A stretch of 29,219 nucleotides of DNA from an uncultured Mucispirillum sp. (GTDB taxonomy: Bacteria > Chrysiogenota > Deferribacteres > Deferribacterales > Mucispirillaceae), in contig CAJUJZ010000012.1 of the NCBI GenBank assembly GCA_910586745.1, positions 1 to 29,219 on the forward strand, given 5' to 3'. Below the pieces are notes generated by a model, which ran no database searches, had not been told where the DNA came from, and worked only from the letters and a program-made list of their open reading frames with translations. A program made the translations under genes and the position numbers. Shown here piece after piece: positions 8,866-17,407 of the stretch. Every line of letters starts with the position of its first letter. Position 1 is the stretch's first letter.

Positions 8866-8895
8866 ATTATATATATACATTATATAATATTGCAA
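8866..8895 (-). promoter_or_regulatory. Predicted sigma70-type promoter for the GGDEF gene
   Basis: Read on the minus strand, TTGCAA (8895-8890) is followed after 18 bases by a perfect TATAAT (8871-8866), placed about 20 bases before the start codon. GGAG precedes the ATG. The surrounding sequence is very AT-rich, so chance matches are common. Confidence 0.4.
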
Positions 8896-9025
8896 CGAAC
8901 TTTATCAGGAATTAATAATTTTTTAAAATTTTTGTTTAAAATGAAAATTTTTATGTTTTTTTTTGAAAAAATTTATTATAAATATTGACAGAAATTTATA
9001 TACTATTATTTTTCAGGTGATTATT

Positions 9026-10534
9026 ATGAAGATTTCATGCAGAAAAAAAATCGCAGTTGATTCTAAAAAAGATGCCATATTAATACCAGTGTATAAAAAT
9101 ATACGCTCTTTAAGGCTGATTACAGGCAAAAAAATAGACGATGAAATACAAAAAATTATCCAGTCAGACTATTTTAACTTTGAAGAAAAAGAATCTAAAA
9201 GCTTTTATTTAGATGTTAATAAAAAACTTAAAAAAATATATATTATTCATATTCCAAAAGAGCAGGAAGATGCAAGGTTTTATATGGAGCTTGGTGCTAA
9301 AACTGCTTCTATTTTCAAAAAAGATAAAATATCATCATTTTCTATGATTTCTTTTGAAGATATTTATAATGAAAAAAAGGATTTTTCAAGCACAAAAGCA
9401 TTTTTAGAAGGCTTTATGTTTGCAGACTATTCTTTTGAAAACTTTAAGTCTAAAAAATCACTGGAACATACTTTTGAAGCAGAAATAATTACTGCAATGC
9501 CGCGTCTTAAAAAGTATATTGATGATAATGCAGAACAATGGAATACTGTTTTTACAAATATAAATATCATGAAAGATTTAATAAATACCCCTGCAAACCA
9601 CTTAACACCTGCATTATTTGCTGATTTCGTTAAGTCAAACAGCCATCATTCTATGAAAGTAACTATTTGGGATGAAAAAGTGATTGCAGAAAATAACTTA
9701 AATCTTTTAAATGCAGTAGGCATAAGCAGCAGCAATATGCCACGCTTTATCCATATAAAATATAATGGAGCACCTGAAACAAATAAAAATATTGCTCTTG
9801 TTGGTAAAGGCATAACTTTTGACAGCGGTGGTTCAAGCTTAAAACCTGCATCAAGTATGACTACGATGAAAACAGATATGTCAGGTGCAGCATTAATGTT
9901 TACATTAACAAAGCTTATTGCTGAGCTTGACCTTAAAATAAATGTCAATACATATATACCACTGGCTGAAAATATTATAGGCAGAGATGCTCTTGTTCCT
10001 GGTGATGTAATAACTTCTGCAAGCGGAAAGACTGTTGAAATATTAAATACAGATGCAGAAGGCAGGCTTATTTTAGCAGATGCCCTTTATACTGCCACAA
10101 AAACAGACCCTGAAATAATTATTGATGCAGCCACATTAACTGGTGCCTGCATTGTAGCTCTTGGACCGTTTTGTGCAGGACTTTTCTCAAACAGAAAATT
10201 TTTAAGCAAACAGATAAGCGATATTTCATGGGAGATGGCAGAAGATGTATGGGAACTGCCGCTTTTTGACGGCTATGAACAGGGCATAAACAGCACTGTT
10301 GCAGATATACAGAATATGAGCACTTTCGGCAGAGAAGGTGGTGCACTGCATGCTGCATTATTCTTAAAACAGTTTGTAGATAACTACCCTTGGATACATT
10401 TAGATATTGCCGGCCCTGCTTATTTAGAAAAAGCTCACCCAATTTTTGGAAAAGAGGCTACGGGATTTGGCTTAAGGCTTTTATTTCAGTTTTTAAAAAC
10501 ACATTACTCAGAGGAAGATAATGGCAGATATTAG
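9026..10534 (+). CDS. pepA: Leucyl aminopeptidase (M17 family)
   Basis: M17 enzymes are cytoplasmic dinuclear-metal aminopeptidases that release N-terminal residues from peptides. The catalytic C-terminal domain is clear: VGKGITFDSGG (metal-binding Lys and Asp), MKTDMSGAA, and the family signature NTDAEGRLILADAL. The N-terminal domain is less conserved, as is usual. I chose the ATG at 9026 because AGGTGA lies 5 bases before it. An in-frame TTG at 8963 would add 21 poorly typical residues and lacks a ribosome site. The last 14 bases overlap the pglB start, so the two genes are probably translationally coupled, though no functional link is obvious. Confidence 0.93.
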   Translation: MKISCRKKIAVDSKKDAILIPVYKNIRSLRLITGKKIDDEIQKIIQSDYFNFEEKESKSFYLDVNKKLKKIYIIHIPKEQEDARFYMELGAKTASIFKKDKISSFSMISFEDIYNEKKDFSSTKAFLEGFMFADYSFENFKSKKSLEHTFEAEIITAMPRLKKYIDDNAEQWNTVFTNINIMKDLINTPANHLTPALFADFVKSNSHHSMKVTIWDEKVIAENNLNLLNAVGISSSNMPRFIHIKYNGAPETNKNIALVGKGITFDSGGSSLKPASSMTTMKTDMSGAALMFTLTKLIAELDLKINVNTYIPLAENIIGRDALVPGDVITSASGKTVEILNTDAEGRLILADALYTATKTDPEIIIDAATLTGACIVALGPFCAGLFSNRKFLSKQISDISWEMAEDVWELPLFDGYEQGINSTVADIQNMSTFGREGGALHAALFLKQFVDNYPWIHLDIAGPAYLEKAHPIFGKEATGFGLRLLFQFLKTHYSEEDNGRY

Positions 10535-12623
10535 ACAAAAAGCCGCAGAAAATAAAACCATACAGGCATTTTGTGCAAAATATAATAGAATAACTTCATA
10601 TATTAACTTTCCAACAGAAAGTTCTAAATATTCTTTTATTGTATTTATGATTGCTGCACTTGCTGCTTTTTTTATTTCAGTAAATGCAAGATATGACCAG
10701 TTTGATGTATGGAAGCAGAATAAAGAGCAGTTTTTTTATGAAAATACACCAATGATGACGACTCTTGATGCTTATAAATATACAAGGCATGCAAAAGAAT
10801 TAAATGCAGGTGAATATGTGGCTGGCGGTGATGATATAGACATATTCTACCCAGAGGGTGTGCCTTTTTATGACCCTGCACCGCTTTTAAGTGTTATACT
10901 TGCAAAAATACATAATATTACTGGGGCAGATTACTATAATACCGCCATTAATATGGTGCCATGGCTTGGAAGTATTTTTATACTTGCAGTATGCCTTTAT
11001 TTCTACTTTGCAGGATATCCTGCATTAGGTATCATCACAGGGCTTTTAACTACATTTGCACCTGTTTTTTACGGCAGAACATCAATAGGCAGGTTTGATA
11101 CAGACGGAGGAAATATGTTTTTCCTTTTCCTTGCAAGCCTTTTTGTGCTTACTGCATCAAAAGCTAAAAAAGCAACATCTCTTTATATTTTATCTGCCTG
11201 CTTAGGGCTTACTATGCTTGCTTTTCAGCACTTTTACAACCATATACTTTTTAACCTTGTATATTTTCTTGTATTTGCTGTTTCATTATTTATATATAAC
11301 CATAAATATAAAAACATACTGATTGCTTCACTTATATATATACTTACATCCAACCCACTTGTGTTTATAGATTCTCTTAGTGCATTAATAGGCTCAATGG
11401 CTGTATATATTCCATTTCTGCCAAATAATTTAGAAGCTAATTCACCTATCCCATGGGTATATAATACAATAAGCGAAGCTGCTGCAGAATCTTTTGGCGG
11501 TATAGTTAATTTTACTATCTTAAACTCACTGCTTTTTATACTTGGACTTATTGGCGGTATTTTATTTTTTACTGCCAATATAAAAAAAGCACTTCCGCTT
11601 GCACCGATATTTGCAATGGGCTTTGTTACTTTTATAAGCTCAGGCAGGTTTGCAATGTTTTTAATGCCTGTTATTGCTGCTGGATTTGGGTATCTTATAT
11701 ATATTGCTTCTCACTATATTTTTAGAAAATTATCAATGCAGTATAAAAACCGCAGTATTTATATAAATACATTTGCTCCGCTTTTACTTACCATTATACT
11801 TTTAAGCGGTATTTTTGCAGCAAAATTAACAGCTTACGGCATGATACCAGGCCCTTCTATTGATACTTCTATATATGCTTTAATAGACAAAATGGGAAAA
11901 GAACTGCCAGATAATTCTACAGTATATACATGGTGGGATTACGGTCTTGCTATTACTGATGTTACAGGGTTTCCTGTATACCACAGCGGTATGAGCCAGT
12001 CTACGCCAAAAACATGGATGATTGCGAAAAGCCTTACTGGAAGTCAGAAAGAACTTTATAATATATCTTCATATATTGCAAAAGGCGGCTATGAAGAAGT
12101 GCAGAAAATGTTTAAAGATAATAAAACTATTGATGAAGTATCTAATGTTATGACTTCTTATGATAAAGGTCCTGAAAATGAAAATATTTATATATTATTT
12201 ACTTTTGATATGATACAGAAATACAGTGCTATTTCTTATTTAGCAGGCAATACTGAAGCAATATTAACCACATTCTGCCAGCCTGGTAATAATAATACAC
12301 TTTTATGCTCAAATAATATTAACATTAATGTGGAAACAGGTATTCTTTCAGCTAATTCCAATAATATTCAGCTTAGCAGGCTTATGCTTACAGACAATGG
12401 AAAATTAACTAATACTCAGACTTATACTCTGCAGATGGGATATTCTGTAGTTTTAATGCCTGCTGCAAATGGATTTATTACTTACATTCTTTCTCCATCA
12501 CTTGCAAACTCATCATTTGTGCAGCTTTTTCTGCTGCAGAATGCTGATGAAAAATATTTTACACCAGTTATAAACCAGTATCCTTATGGTGTAGTTTATA
12601 AAGTGAAGCCAAAAGATTTTTAA
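10521..12623 (+). CDS. pglB: PglB/STT3-type oligosaccharyltransferase
   Basis: PglB/STT3 proteins transfer a lipid-linked oligosaccharide to Asn in secreted proteins at the periplasmic face of the inner membrane. The 700-residue protein has about 11-13 hydrophobic helices and a soluble C-terminal domain. Catalytic features fall in the canonical order: the first loop with TLDAYKY (Asp83), DTD at 193-195, TISE at 316-319, SSGRFAMF with Arg376, and the acceptor-binding WWDYG at 471-475. These match the metal- and sequon-binding elements of Campylobacter PglB. The start lies within the pepA 3' end with GAGGAAG before it. No other glycan-assembly gene adjoins. The next gene encodes a secreted protein with a D/E-X-N-X-S/T sequon. 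Confidence 0.93.
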   Translation: MADIRQKAAENKTIQAFCAKYNRITSYINFPTESSKYSFIVFMIAALAAFFISVNARYDQFDVWKQNKEQFFYENTPMMTTLDAYKYTRHAKELNAGEYVAGGDDIDIFYPEGVPFYDPAPLLSVILAKIHNITGADYYNTAINMVPWLGSIFILAVCLYFYFAGYPALGIITGLLTTFAPVFYGRTSIGRFDTDGGNMFFLFLASLFVLTASKAKKATSLYILSACLGLTMLAFQHFYNHILFNLVYFLVFAVSLFIYNHKYKNILIASLIYILTSNPLVFIDSLSALIGSMAVYIPFLPNNLEANSPIPWVYNTISEAAAESFGGIVNFTILNSLLFILGLIGGILFFTANIKKALPLAPIFAMGFVTFISSGRFAMFLMPVIAAGFGYLIYIASHYIFRKLSMQYKNRSIYINTFAPLLLTIILLSGIFAAKLTAYGMIPGPSIDTSIYALIDKMGKELPDNSTVYTWWDYGLAITDVTGFPVYHSGMSQSTPKTWMIAKSLTGSQKELYNISSYIAKGGYEEVQKMFKDNKTIDEVSNVMTSYDKGPENENIYILFTFDMIQKYSAISYLAGNTEAILTTFCQPGNNNTLLCSNNININVETGILSANSNNIQLSRLMLTDNGKLTNTQTYTLQMGYSVVLMPAANGFITYILSPSLANSSFVQLFLLQNADEKYFTPVINQYPYGVVYKVKPKDF

Positions 12624-12688
12624 GTTTATACTTTTATATTGCAAAAAAAGAGTATATAATGTATTTATATGTAAGTTTAGGAGAATAT

Positions 12689-13861
12689 ATGAGATACAAA
12701 GCAGTTTTTGCTTTTATATTTATAATTACATCAAGCAGTGCTTTTGCAGATACTATTAATTTTGGAAATTCTTTCTTTAATAAAGACAGGGCTAACTCTA
12801 CAAGCCAGATTATTACTATAGAAAATAATGCATCCATCACTATGGAATATGCTGTTTCTTTTTCTTCCCATCTTTCTATGCAGACAAGTGATATTAAAGC
12901 TGCACCATTAACTGAAGAAATATTTGATAATGAAACTAAAGAAACATTTTCTACAATTACAGAAGATTCATGTATTCAGCATTATGGTGAAACTGTTTTT
13001 TCCATTGGACCAGAGCAGAAATGCCGACTGCACCTTACTTTTTCACCAACTGAAGTTAAAGAATACTCAGAAATTATGTATATAAAAAGCCAGAAAAATA
13101 CTCTTGAATATGATATTAAAGGCAGAGGTATTTTAATGCCTGATTTTACTATATTATATTATACAGATAACAGCGGCGAAAATATTGATAACAAAAGAGC
13201 AGAATATTCCATAAAATGGCAGAATGAAACTGCAGGCACAAAAAGTGATAAATATGCATATATTAAAATATTTAAAACAAGCCAGAAAGATAATTCTCCA
13301 CTTACTTATAAAATAAATGGCGATACAGCATTTAAAATAGATTCTGCACTCAGTACATGTAAAATTTCAGGCAATGAAATAAAAGAGCCAAAAGACAACC
13401 CATGCGGTATAGTTATCAGCTTCCTGCCAAGCTCAGCTGGTGATTTTTCTGCTAAATTAGATTTTAATAAAAGAATACTATCAGGAGCAAAAGAATATAC
13501 TCTTTATGGATCAGCTTCAGATATGCTTGATTTTGGCACTGTATATTTTGGTGGAAATGTGCAGAAAATATTAATTCCTAATACAAGCGATACTGACCAG
13601 CATTATTCTATTTTATCAGAAAGTAAAGATTCAAATTTTAGACTTGTAGTTGTTAATAATAAAAATCTGCCATCATGTATTACTAATAATAATGAAACAA
13701 ATTTTATATTGAAAAAAGGTCAGTCATGCTATTTAGGCTTTACATTTGCACCAGACAGAAATGCTGATTTTACTAAAAAAATCATTATAATGAGTAACTC
13801 TGGAGAAAGGCGGGAAGTCACACTAAAAGGCACTGGAATAGAGAAATTACAAGAAAATTAA
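12689..13861 (+). CDS. Secreted protein with repeated ASH/choice-of-anchor-D-like Ig domains
   Basis: A signal peptide (about residues 1-20, ending SSSAFA) precedes three similar beta-rich segments. Each ends in a phrase like LTFSPTEVKEYSEIMY...IKGRGI, ISFLPSSAGDFSAKL...LYGSA or LGFTFAPDRNADFTKKI...LKGTGI, and each contains a Cys just before. This is the pattern of ASPM-SPD2-Hydin / choice-of-anchor-D immunoglobulin-like domains. I chose the ATG at 12689 because TAGGAGA lies before it and the signal peptide starts there; the in-frame ATG at 12659 adds ten residues without a site. The protein has one extended bacterial N-glycosylation sequon (E45-N-N47-A-S49) and several plain N-X-S/T sites, and follows pglB. 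Function unknown, perhaps adhesion or envelope structure. Confidence 0.75.
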   Translation: MRYKAVFAFIFIITSSSAFADTINFGNSFFNKDRANSTSQIITIENNASITMEYAVSFSSHLSMQTSDIKAAPLTEEIFDNETKETFSTITEDSCIQHYGETVFSIGPEQKCRLHLTFSPTEVKEYSEIMYIKSQKNTLEYDIKGRGILMPDFTILYYTDNSGENIDNKRAEYSIKWQNETAGTKSDKYAYIKIFKTSQKDNSPLTYKINGDTAFKIDSALSTCKISGNEIKEPKDNPCGIVISFLPSSAGDFSAKLDFNKRILSGAKEYTLYGSASDMLDFGTVYFGGNVQKILIPNTSDTDQHYSILSESKDSNFRLVVVNNKNLPSCITNNNETNFILKKGQSCYLGFTFAPDRNADFTKKIIIMSNSGERREVTLKGTGIEKLQEN

Positions 13862-13869
13862 AATTTTAC

Positions 13870-13898
13870 TTGACAGTATTATTTTTTTGTATTAGACT
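13870..13898 (+). promoter_or_regulatory. Predicted promoter for rplU-rpmA
   Basis: A perfect TTGACA (13870-13875) is followed after 17 bases by TAGACT (13893-13898), which matches TATAAT at four positions. It lies just after the preceding stop codon and about 32 bases before the rplU start, which fits a strong ribosomal-protein promoter. Confidence 0.65.
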
Positions 13899-13929
13899 TA
13901 CTTTCCTTAATAATAGGTGGAGGTTCTGC

Positions 13930-14238
13930 ATGTTCGCAGTAATTAAAACTGGTGGAAAACAATACACCGTAAAAGAAGGCGATATTATCAATGTTGAAAA
14001 ATTAGAAGTTGAAGTAGGCGCCACTCATAAATTTGAAGAAGTTCTTTTTATTTTAGGTGATAAGCAAACTGCAGGTTCGCCTTTTATTAAAGGAGCTTCT
14101 ATCGAAGCTGAAGTGCTTGAGCACGGAAAAGCTGACAGGGTTTACATCTTTAAAAAGAAAAGAAGAAAAGATTATCGTAAACGCCAAGGCCACAGACAAA
14201 TGTTTACTAAAGTAAAAGTTGTTAAAATTAATGGATAG
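13930..14238 (+). CDS. rplU: 50S ribosomal protein L21
   Basis: L21 is a 23S rRNA-binding protein of the large subunit. The N terminus MFAVIKTGGKQYTVKEGD and the basic KKRRKDYRKRQGHRQ segment near the C terminus are diagnostic. I chose the ATG at 13930, giving 102 residues, because GGTGGAGG precedes it and family proteins start exactly there. A longer open frame from 13870 would include the promoter region. It is followed 9 bases later by rpmA, the universal pairing. Confidence 0.97.
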   Translation: MFAVIKTGGKQYTVKEGDIINVEKLEVEVGATHKFEEVLFILGDKQTAGSPFIKGASIEAEVLEHGKADRVYIFKKKRRKDYRKRQGHRQMFTKVKVVKING

Positions 14239-14247
14239 GAGATAATA

Positions 14248-14511
14248 ATGGCTCACAAGAAAGCAGGCGGTAGTTCTCGTAACGGTAGAGACAGCCATTC
14301 CAAAAGACTAGGCGTTAAAAAATTTGGCGGTGAATTAGTTAAAGCTGGTAATATTATCATTCGCCAAAGAGGCACTAAATATAAACCAGGCGAAGGTGTT
14401 GGTATCGGTAAAGATGATACTTTATTCGCTCTTATTCCTGGCCATGTTAAGTTTGTTGATAAGGGTAGACTTGGTCAATTTGTGATGATTGAAGCTGAAA
14501 AAGCATGTTAA
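14248..14511 (+). CDS. rpmA: 50S ribosomal protein L27
   Basis: L27 lies at the peptidyl-transferase centre. The protein starts MAHKKAGGSSRNGRDSHSKR with the mature-type N terminus, so it lacks the cleaved extension found in Firmicutes. The family motifs GVKKFGGELV and IIRQRGTKYKPGEGVG are intact. Its length of 87 residues is typical. GGAGA precedes the ATG. The gene is closed by a strong terminator, which separates the rplU-rpmA unit from obgE. Confidence 0.98.
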   Translation: MAHKKAGGSSRNGRDSHSKRLGVKKFGGELVKAGNIIIRQRGTKYKPGEGVGIGKDDTLFALIPGHVKFVDKGRLGQFVMIEAEKAC

Positions 14512-14534
14512 TTGCACCATTTATATGGTTTATC

Positions 14535-14559
14535 AAGCCGGTTTATACCGGCTTTTTTT
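14535..14559 (+). terminator. Rho-independent terminator after rpmA
   Basis: AAGCCGGT (14535-14542) and ACCGGCTT (14547-14554) form an 8-bp stem with a TTAT loop, followed by a run of seven T. It lies 23 bases after the rpmA stop. Confidence 0.9.
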
Positions 14560-14588
14560 ATTCTCTTTATTCTACAGGTTAAGACTAT

Positions 14589-15626
14589 ATGAAATTTATT
14601 GATACAGCATCTATTAAACTAAAAGCAGGTAACGGCGGAGACGGCTGCATTAGCTTCCGCAGAGAAAAATATGTACCAAAAGGCGGCCCAAATGGCGGCA
14701 ATGGCGGTAACGGTGCTAGTGTTTATTTCATTGGTGATAAATCTCGCCATACATTAATGGATTTCCGTTATAAATCAGTATATAAAGCACCAGATGGAGA
14801 AAAAGGCAAAGGCAGTGATATGCATGGCAAAGCAGGGGAGGATTTAATACTTCCTGTTCCACTTGGTACAATTATTAGAAATGCAGAAACTGGGGATATT
14901 GTTGCAGATATTACTCTTGATGGTGAAAAAGTTTTAGCAGCACTTGGCGGCAGAGGGGGCAAAGGCAATATGAACTTTGCAACACCTGAGCAGAGAGCAC
15001 CCCGATATGCAGAAGACGGAAAACCTGGGCAGGAAATAGAAGTAGAGCTTGAACTGAAACTTTTAGCAGATGTTGGTATTATAGGGTTTCCTAATGCAGG
15101 AAAATCTACCTTTATATCTATAGTTTCAGCTGCAAAACCAAAAATAGCTGATTATCCATTTACTACACTTACTCCAAATCTAGGTGTAATAAAAGACAGC
15201 CATGGCGGCAGCTTTGTTATTGCTGATATGCCGGGTTTAATTGAAAATGCTCATGCAGGAGCAGGGCTTGGACAGCAGTTTTTAAGGCATATTGAAAGGA
15301 CCTCTCTGCTACTGCACTTTATAGATGCATCAGGCGAAGAATCTATGATAGAAAGATATAAAACAATCAAAAATGAGCTTTCTCTTTATGCTGAGGCTTT
15401 AAAAGATAAAAAAGAGATAGTAGCAGCCACAAAAATGGATGCATGCAATGATGAAGTATTTTTTGAGTTTGAAAAATTTGCTGAAGAAAATAATATTACT
15501 CTTTTTAGAATTTCATCACTTACACGCAGCGGCACAAAAGAATTAATAGAATATGTTTCTGATATGGTAAAAGCTCACAGGAATGAATATGAAAAAGCTG
15601 AATCAGATACTACAGAACAACTCTAA
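14589..15626 (+). CDS. obgE: GTPase Obg (CgtA)
   Basis: Obg is an essential GTPase of late 50S assembly and stress control. The glycine-rich N-terminal Obg fold (residues 1-158) is clear, with GGDGCISFRREKYVPKGGPN and the series of Gly-Gly-Asn repeats. The G domain follows with G1 GFPNAGKST, the switch region DYPFTTLTPNLG, and G3 DMPGLIENAHAGAGLGQQFL. The protein is 345 residues and lacks a long C-terminal extension. It follows rplU-rpmA, the conserved order, but is separated by a terminator. Its 3' end overlaps the next gene by about 40 bases. Confidence 0.98.
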   Translation: MKFIDTASIKLKAGNGGDGCISFRREKYVPKGGPNGGNGGNGASVYFIGDKSRHTLMDFRYKSVYKAPDGEKGKGSDMHGKAGEDLILPVPLGTIIRNAETGDIVADITLDGEKVLAALGGRGGKGNMNFATPEQRAPRYAEDGKPGQEIEVELELKLLADVGIIGFPNAGKSTFISIVSAAKPKIADYPFTTLTPNLGVIKDSHGGSFVIADMPGLIENAHAGAGLGQQFLRHIERTSLLLHFIDASGEESMIERYKTIKNELSLYAEALKDKKEIVAATKMDACNDEVFFEFEKFAEENNITLFRISSLTRSGTKELIEYVSDMVKAHRNEYEKAESDTTEQL

Positions 15627-16035
15627 CAGTGCAACTTTACAAATGAGCCATATTTATAAAATATGGTATTCTGTAATAATGGATAACTTAAAAACAATTA
15701 CTACTCCATACAACTTTGATCCTTACACAAAAACACTAACTATTAAAGTTCATGATAATATCTGGTTTACAGACCTTTCCTATATGACAGAAGATTTTAA
15801 AATAAAGCTTAATGAAAACGGATTAGATGTATTAAAAGTAGTTTTTAAATACAGCCCAAAGTTTGAAAAAATTAAACATAATAACCAGACTATATATAAA
15901 CTTTCAGACAAATGTAAAAATTATATTGAAAATTCTGTAAAAAAGATAAATAATAAAAAAATTGCAGAAAGTTTTGAAAAATATTTAGTAAATTATTTTC
16001 AGCATAACAATTTTGAAAGCTGGATTGTAAAATAA
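15589..16035 (+). CDS. DUF721 / DciA-like protein
   Basis: The protein fits the DUF721 family, which includes DciA, a loader or operator of the replicative helicase DnaB. The pattern is visible as KKLNQIL at the N terminus, IYKIWYSVIMDNLKTITTP (the W..i.G..la..t.P element), TLTIKVHDNIWFTDLSYM (L.v.v.s..W..eL) and LKVVFKYSP. The C-terminal 60 residues are basic and unlike known domains. I prefer the ATG at 15589 because AGGA sits 6 bases before it; one codon pair upstream (15583) is also possible. The start lies inside the end of obgE, so translation may be coupled. Assignment to the family is fairly good; helicase loading is inferred. Confidence 0.7.
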   Translation: MKKLNQILQNNSNSATLQMSHIYKIWYSVIMDNLKTITTPYNFDPYTKTLTIKVHDNIWFTDLSYMTEDFKIKLNENGLDVLKVVFKYSPKFEKIKHNNQTIYKLSDKCKNYIENSVKKINNKKIAESFEKYLVNYFQHNNFESWIVK

Positions 16036-16047
16036 AAAGGATAAGTT

Positions 16048-16569
16048 ATGATATTAGAAATAAAAACATTTCCAAGTGAGGTATTAAGAAAAAAAGCAGA
16101 AGAAGTAACAGAGTTTAATGAAGAACTTCATACTCTGCTTGATAATATGCTTGAAACAATGTATGAAGCAAAAGGTATAGGACTTGCAGCACCACAGGTT
16201 GGTGTATCTAAGCGTTTTTTTGTACTTGATGATTTAACAGGCCCAGATAATAAAAACCCTATGGAAATTATTAACCCTGTGTTTTTAGAAAAAGAAGGTG
16301 AAATATTAGAAGAAGAGGGCTGCCTTTCTATTCCCGGAGAATATGCTTATGTTAAAAGATATATGAAAGTTCAAGTTAAATATCAGGATAGATTTGGCAA
16401 CGAAAAAATAGTAGAAGCAACTGACAGACTTTCAAGAATATTACAGCATGAATCAGACCATCTTGACGGCACACTTTTTATTGACAGACTGCCTAATACT
16501 AAAAGAGAAACTATAAAAAAACATGTTAAAAAACGCATAAACCAAGGTGATTATCAAGTAAATCCGTAA
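16048..16569 (+). CDS. def: Peptide deformylase
   Basis: Deformylase removes the formyl group from the N-terminal Met of new proteins. All three metal-site motifs are present: GIGLAAPQVG (residues 43-52), EEGCLSIPG with Cys92, and QHESDHLDG with His134-Glu135-His138. The 173-residue length is normal. A ribosome site AAAGGAT precedes the ATG. It is the last gene of the obgE-DUF721-def group and faces the insertion-sequence graveyard downstream, with no methionyl-tRNA formyltransferase gene beside it. Confidence 0.97.
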   Translation: MILEIKTFPSEVLRKKAEEVTEFNEELHTLLDNMLETMYEAKGIGLAAPQVGVSKRFFVLDDLTGPDNKNPMEIINPVFLEKEGEILEEEGCLSIPGEYAYVKRYMKVQVKYQDRFGNEKIVEATDRLSRILQHESDHLDGTLFIDRLPNTKRETIKKHVKKRINQGDYQVNP

Positions 16570-16827
16570 TCTATATTTTGCTTAATTTATTTGTTATATT
16601 ATAATACACAAATATCAATATAAAGGCTTTTATTTATATTTACTCTGTTTATTTAAATTATTTATACTGCACAATTTGAATTGCAGACTTTTTAATCTTA
16701 TGTATATAAATATAATCAAAAAAATTCATTATTTCATATATAAAGAAAATGGAAATGTGTTGATAAAATATTTACTTAATACATTTATTATACAGTTTAT
16801 ATATGAAAATACCCTGCCTTATTTAAT
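16570..16827. other. AT-rich non-coding stretch after def
   Basis: I see no credible gene here. A perfect TATAAT at 16600-16605 with a weak TTGCTT 16 bases upstream is the only promoter-like signal, and nothing recognisable follows it. Several short open frames are AT-rich noise. Confidence 0.5.
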
Positions 16828-16833
16828 TGATGC

Positions 16834-16870
16834 ACACCCCATTTGTTGGATAAATAAATGGGGTGTTTTT
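16834..16870 (+). terminator. Hairpin with T tract at the IS3 relic left end
   Basis: ACACCCCATTT (16834-16844) and AAATGGGGTGT (16856-16866) form a perfect 11-bp stem with an 11-base loop, followed by TTTTT. The left arm is also the presumed terminal repeat of the element. It would act as a terminator for transcription entering from def. Confidence 0.6.
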
Positions 16871-16973
16871 ATGTCACATAGAAGAAAGTATTCATATGAA
16901 TTATGCGGAGAAATATTGCGATATACCTTGAAGAACAAAGAAATCCATCATCATTATCTAATAAATATATAAT

Positions 16974-17150
16974 AATGGTAACTGTTTATATAATTCTATA
17001 ATGGAAAGTTTCTTTGGAACTTTAAAGAATGAATTTTTTTATGACCATAAGCTTAAATTAATTGATGAATTTAAAAAAATATATAAGGTAGGGGGTGAGA
17101 TAAGCATGTTGCAGGATTATGCAACTGCTATGCAATTTTTAAAAACTTAA
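16974..17150 (+). pseudogene. IS3-family transposase OrfB, C-terminal fragment
   Basis: The frame reads GNCLYNSIMESFFGTLKNEF, then FYDHKLKLIDEFKKI, which is the conserved segment around the third catalytic acidic residue (the E of DDE) and its downstream helix. After about residue 38 the similarity stops and the frame runs into unrelated sequence, ending at 17150. The first two catalytic Asp residues are missing. It is a dead remnant. Confidence 0.75.
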
Positions 17151-17407
17151 AACGATTTTAATTTTTTTGGCAGGTATATTTTTAGTATTTATTATGCACT
17201 TATCATACACTAACTATACGAAAATTTTAAAAGGTGGCATTCACTACACAACACTAACTTTCATCTAAATACTCATAAAGAGACAGTTAACGAGCATATG
17301 TCATAGGCAAATAGCTCTTACTTGATTAAAACTGAGATTATAATCTTGACATAATTAAATTTGATTAAAAATTATATCTCCACTATATAAATGTATAAAT
17401 TATTATA

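Larger units (their letters stand above)
16828..17248 (+). mobile_element. Internally deleted IS3-family (IS150-like) relic
   Basis: The left end begins TGATGCACACCCCATTTGTTGG (16828-16849), which resembles the terminal repeats of IS150-type elements. At 16871 a short frame starts MSHRRKYSYEL, like the N terminus of IS3 OrfA. About 100 bases on, 16974-17090 encodes GNCLYNSIMESFFGTLKNEF, the conserved C-terminal part of the IS3 integrase OrfB. The intervening 1 kb or so is missing, so the element cannot move. A right end near 17230-17248 (GGTGGCATTCACTACA) is only a weak guess. Confidence 0.65.

Noticed and set aside
8963..9025. Upstream TTG start for pepA and the TTGACA at 8985-8990
   Set aside because: The TTG has no ribosome site and adds atypical residues. 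The TTGACA has no -10 at proper spacing before the ATG at 9026.
16676..16972. 98-residue open frame after def
   Set aside because: It starts with TTG without a ribosome site, runs through the IS3 terminal repeat and hairpin, and only its last part (from 16871) resembles transposase OrfA.
17346..17377. TTGACA with AT-rich sequence between the two IS relics
   Set aside because: The nearest TTATAT is 20 bases away and no gene follows.
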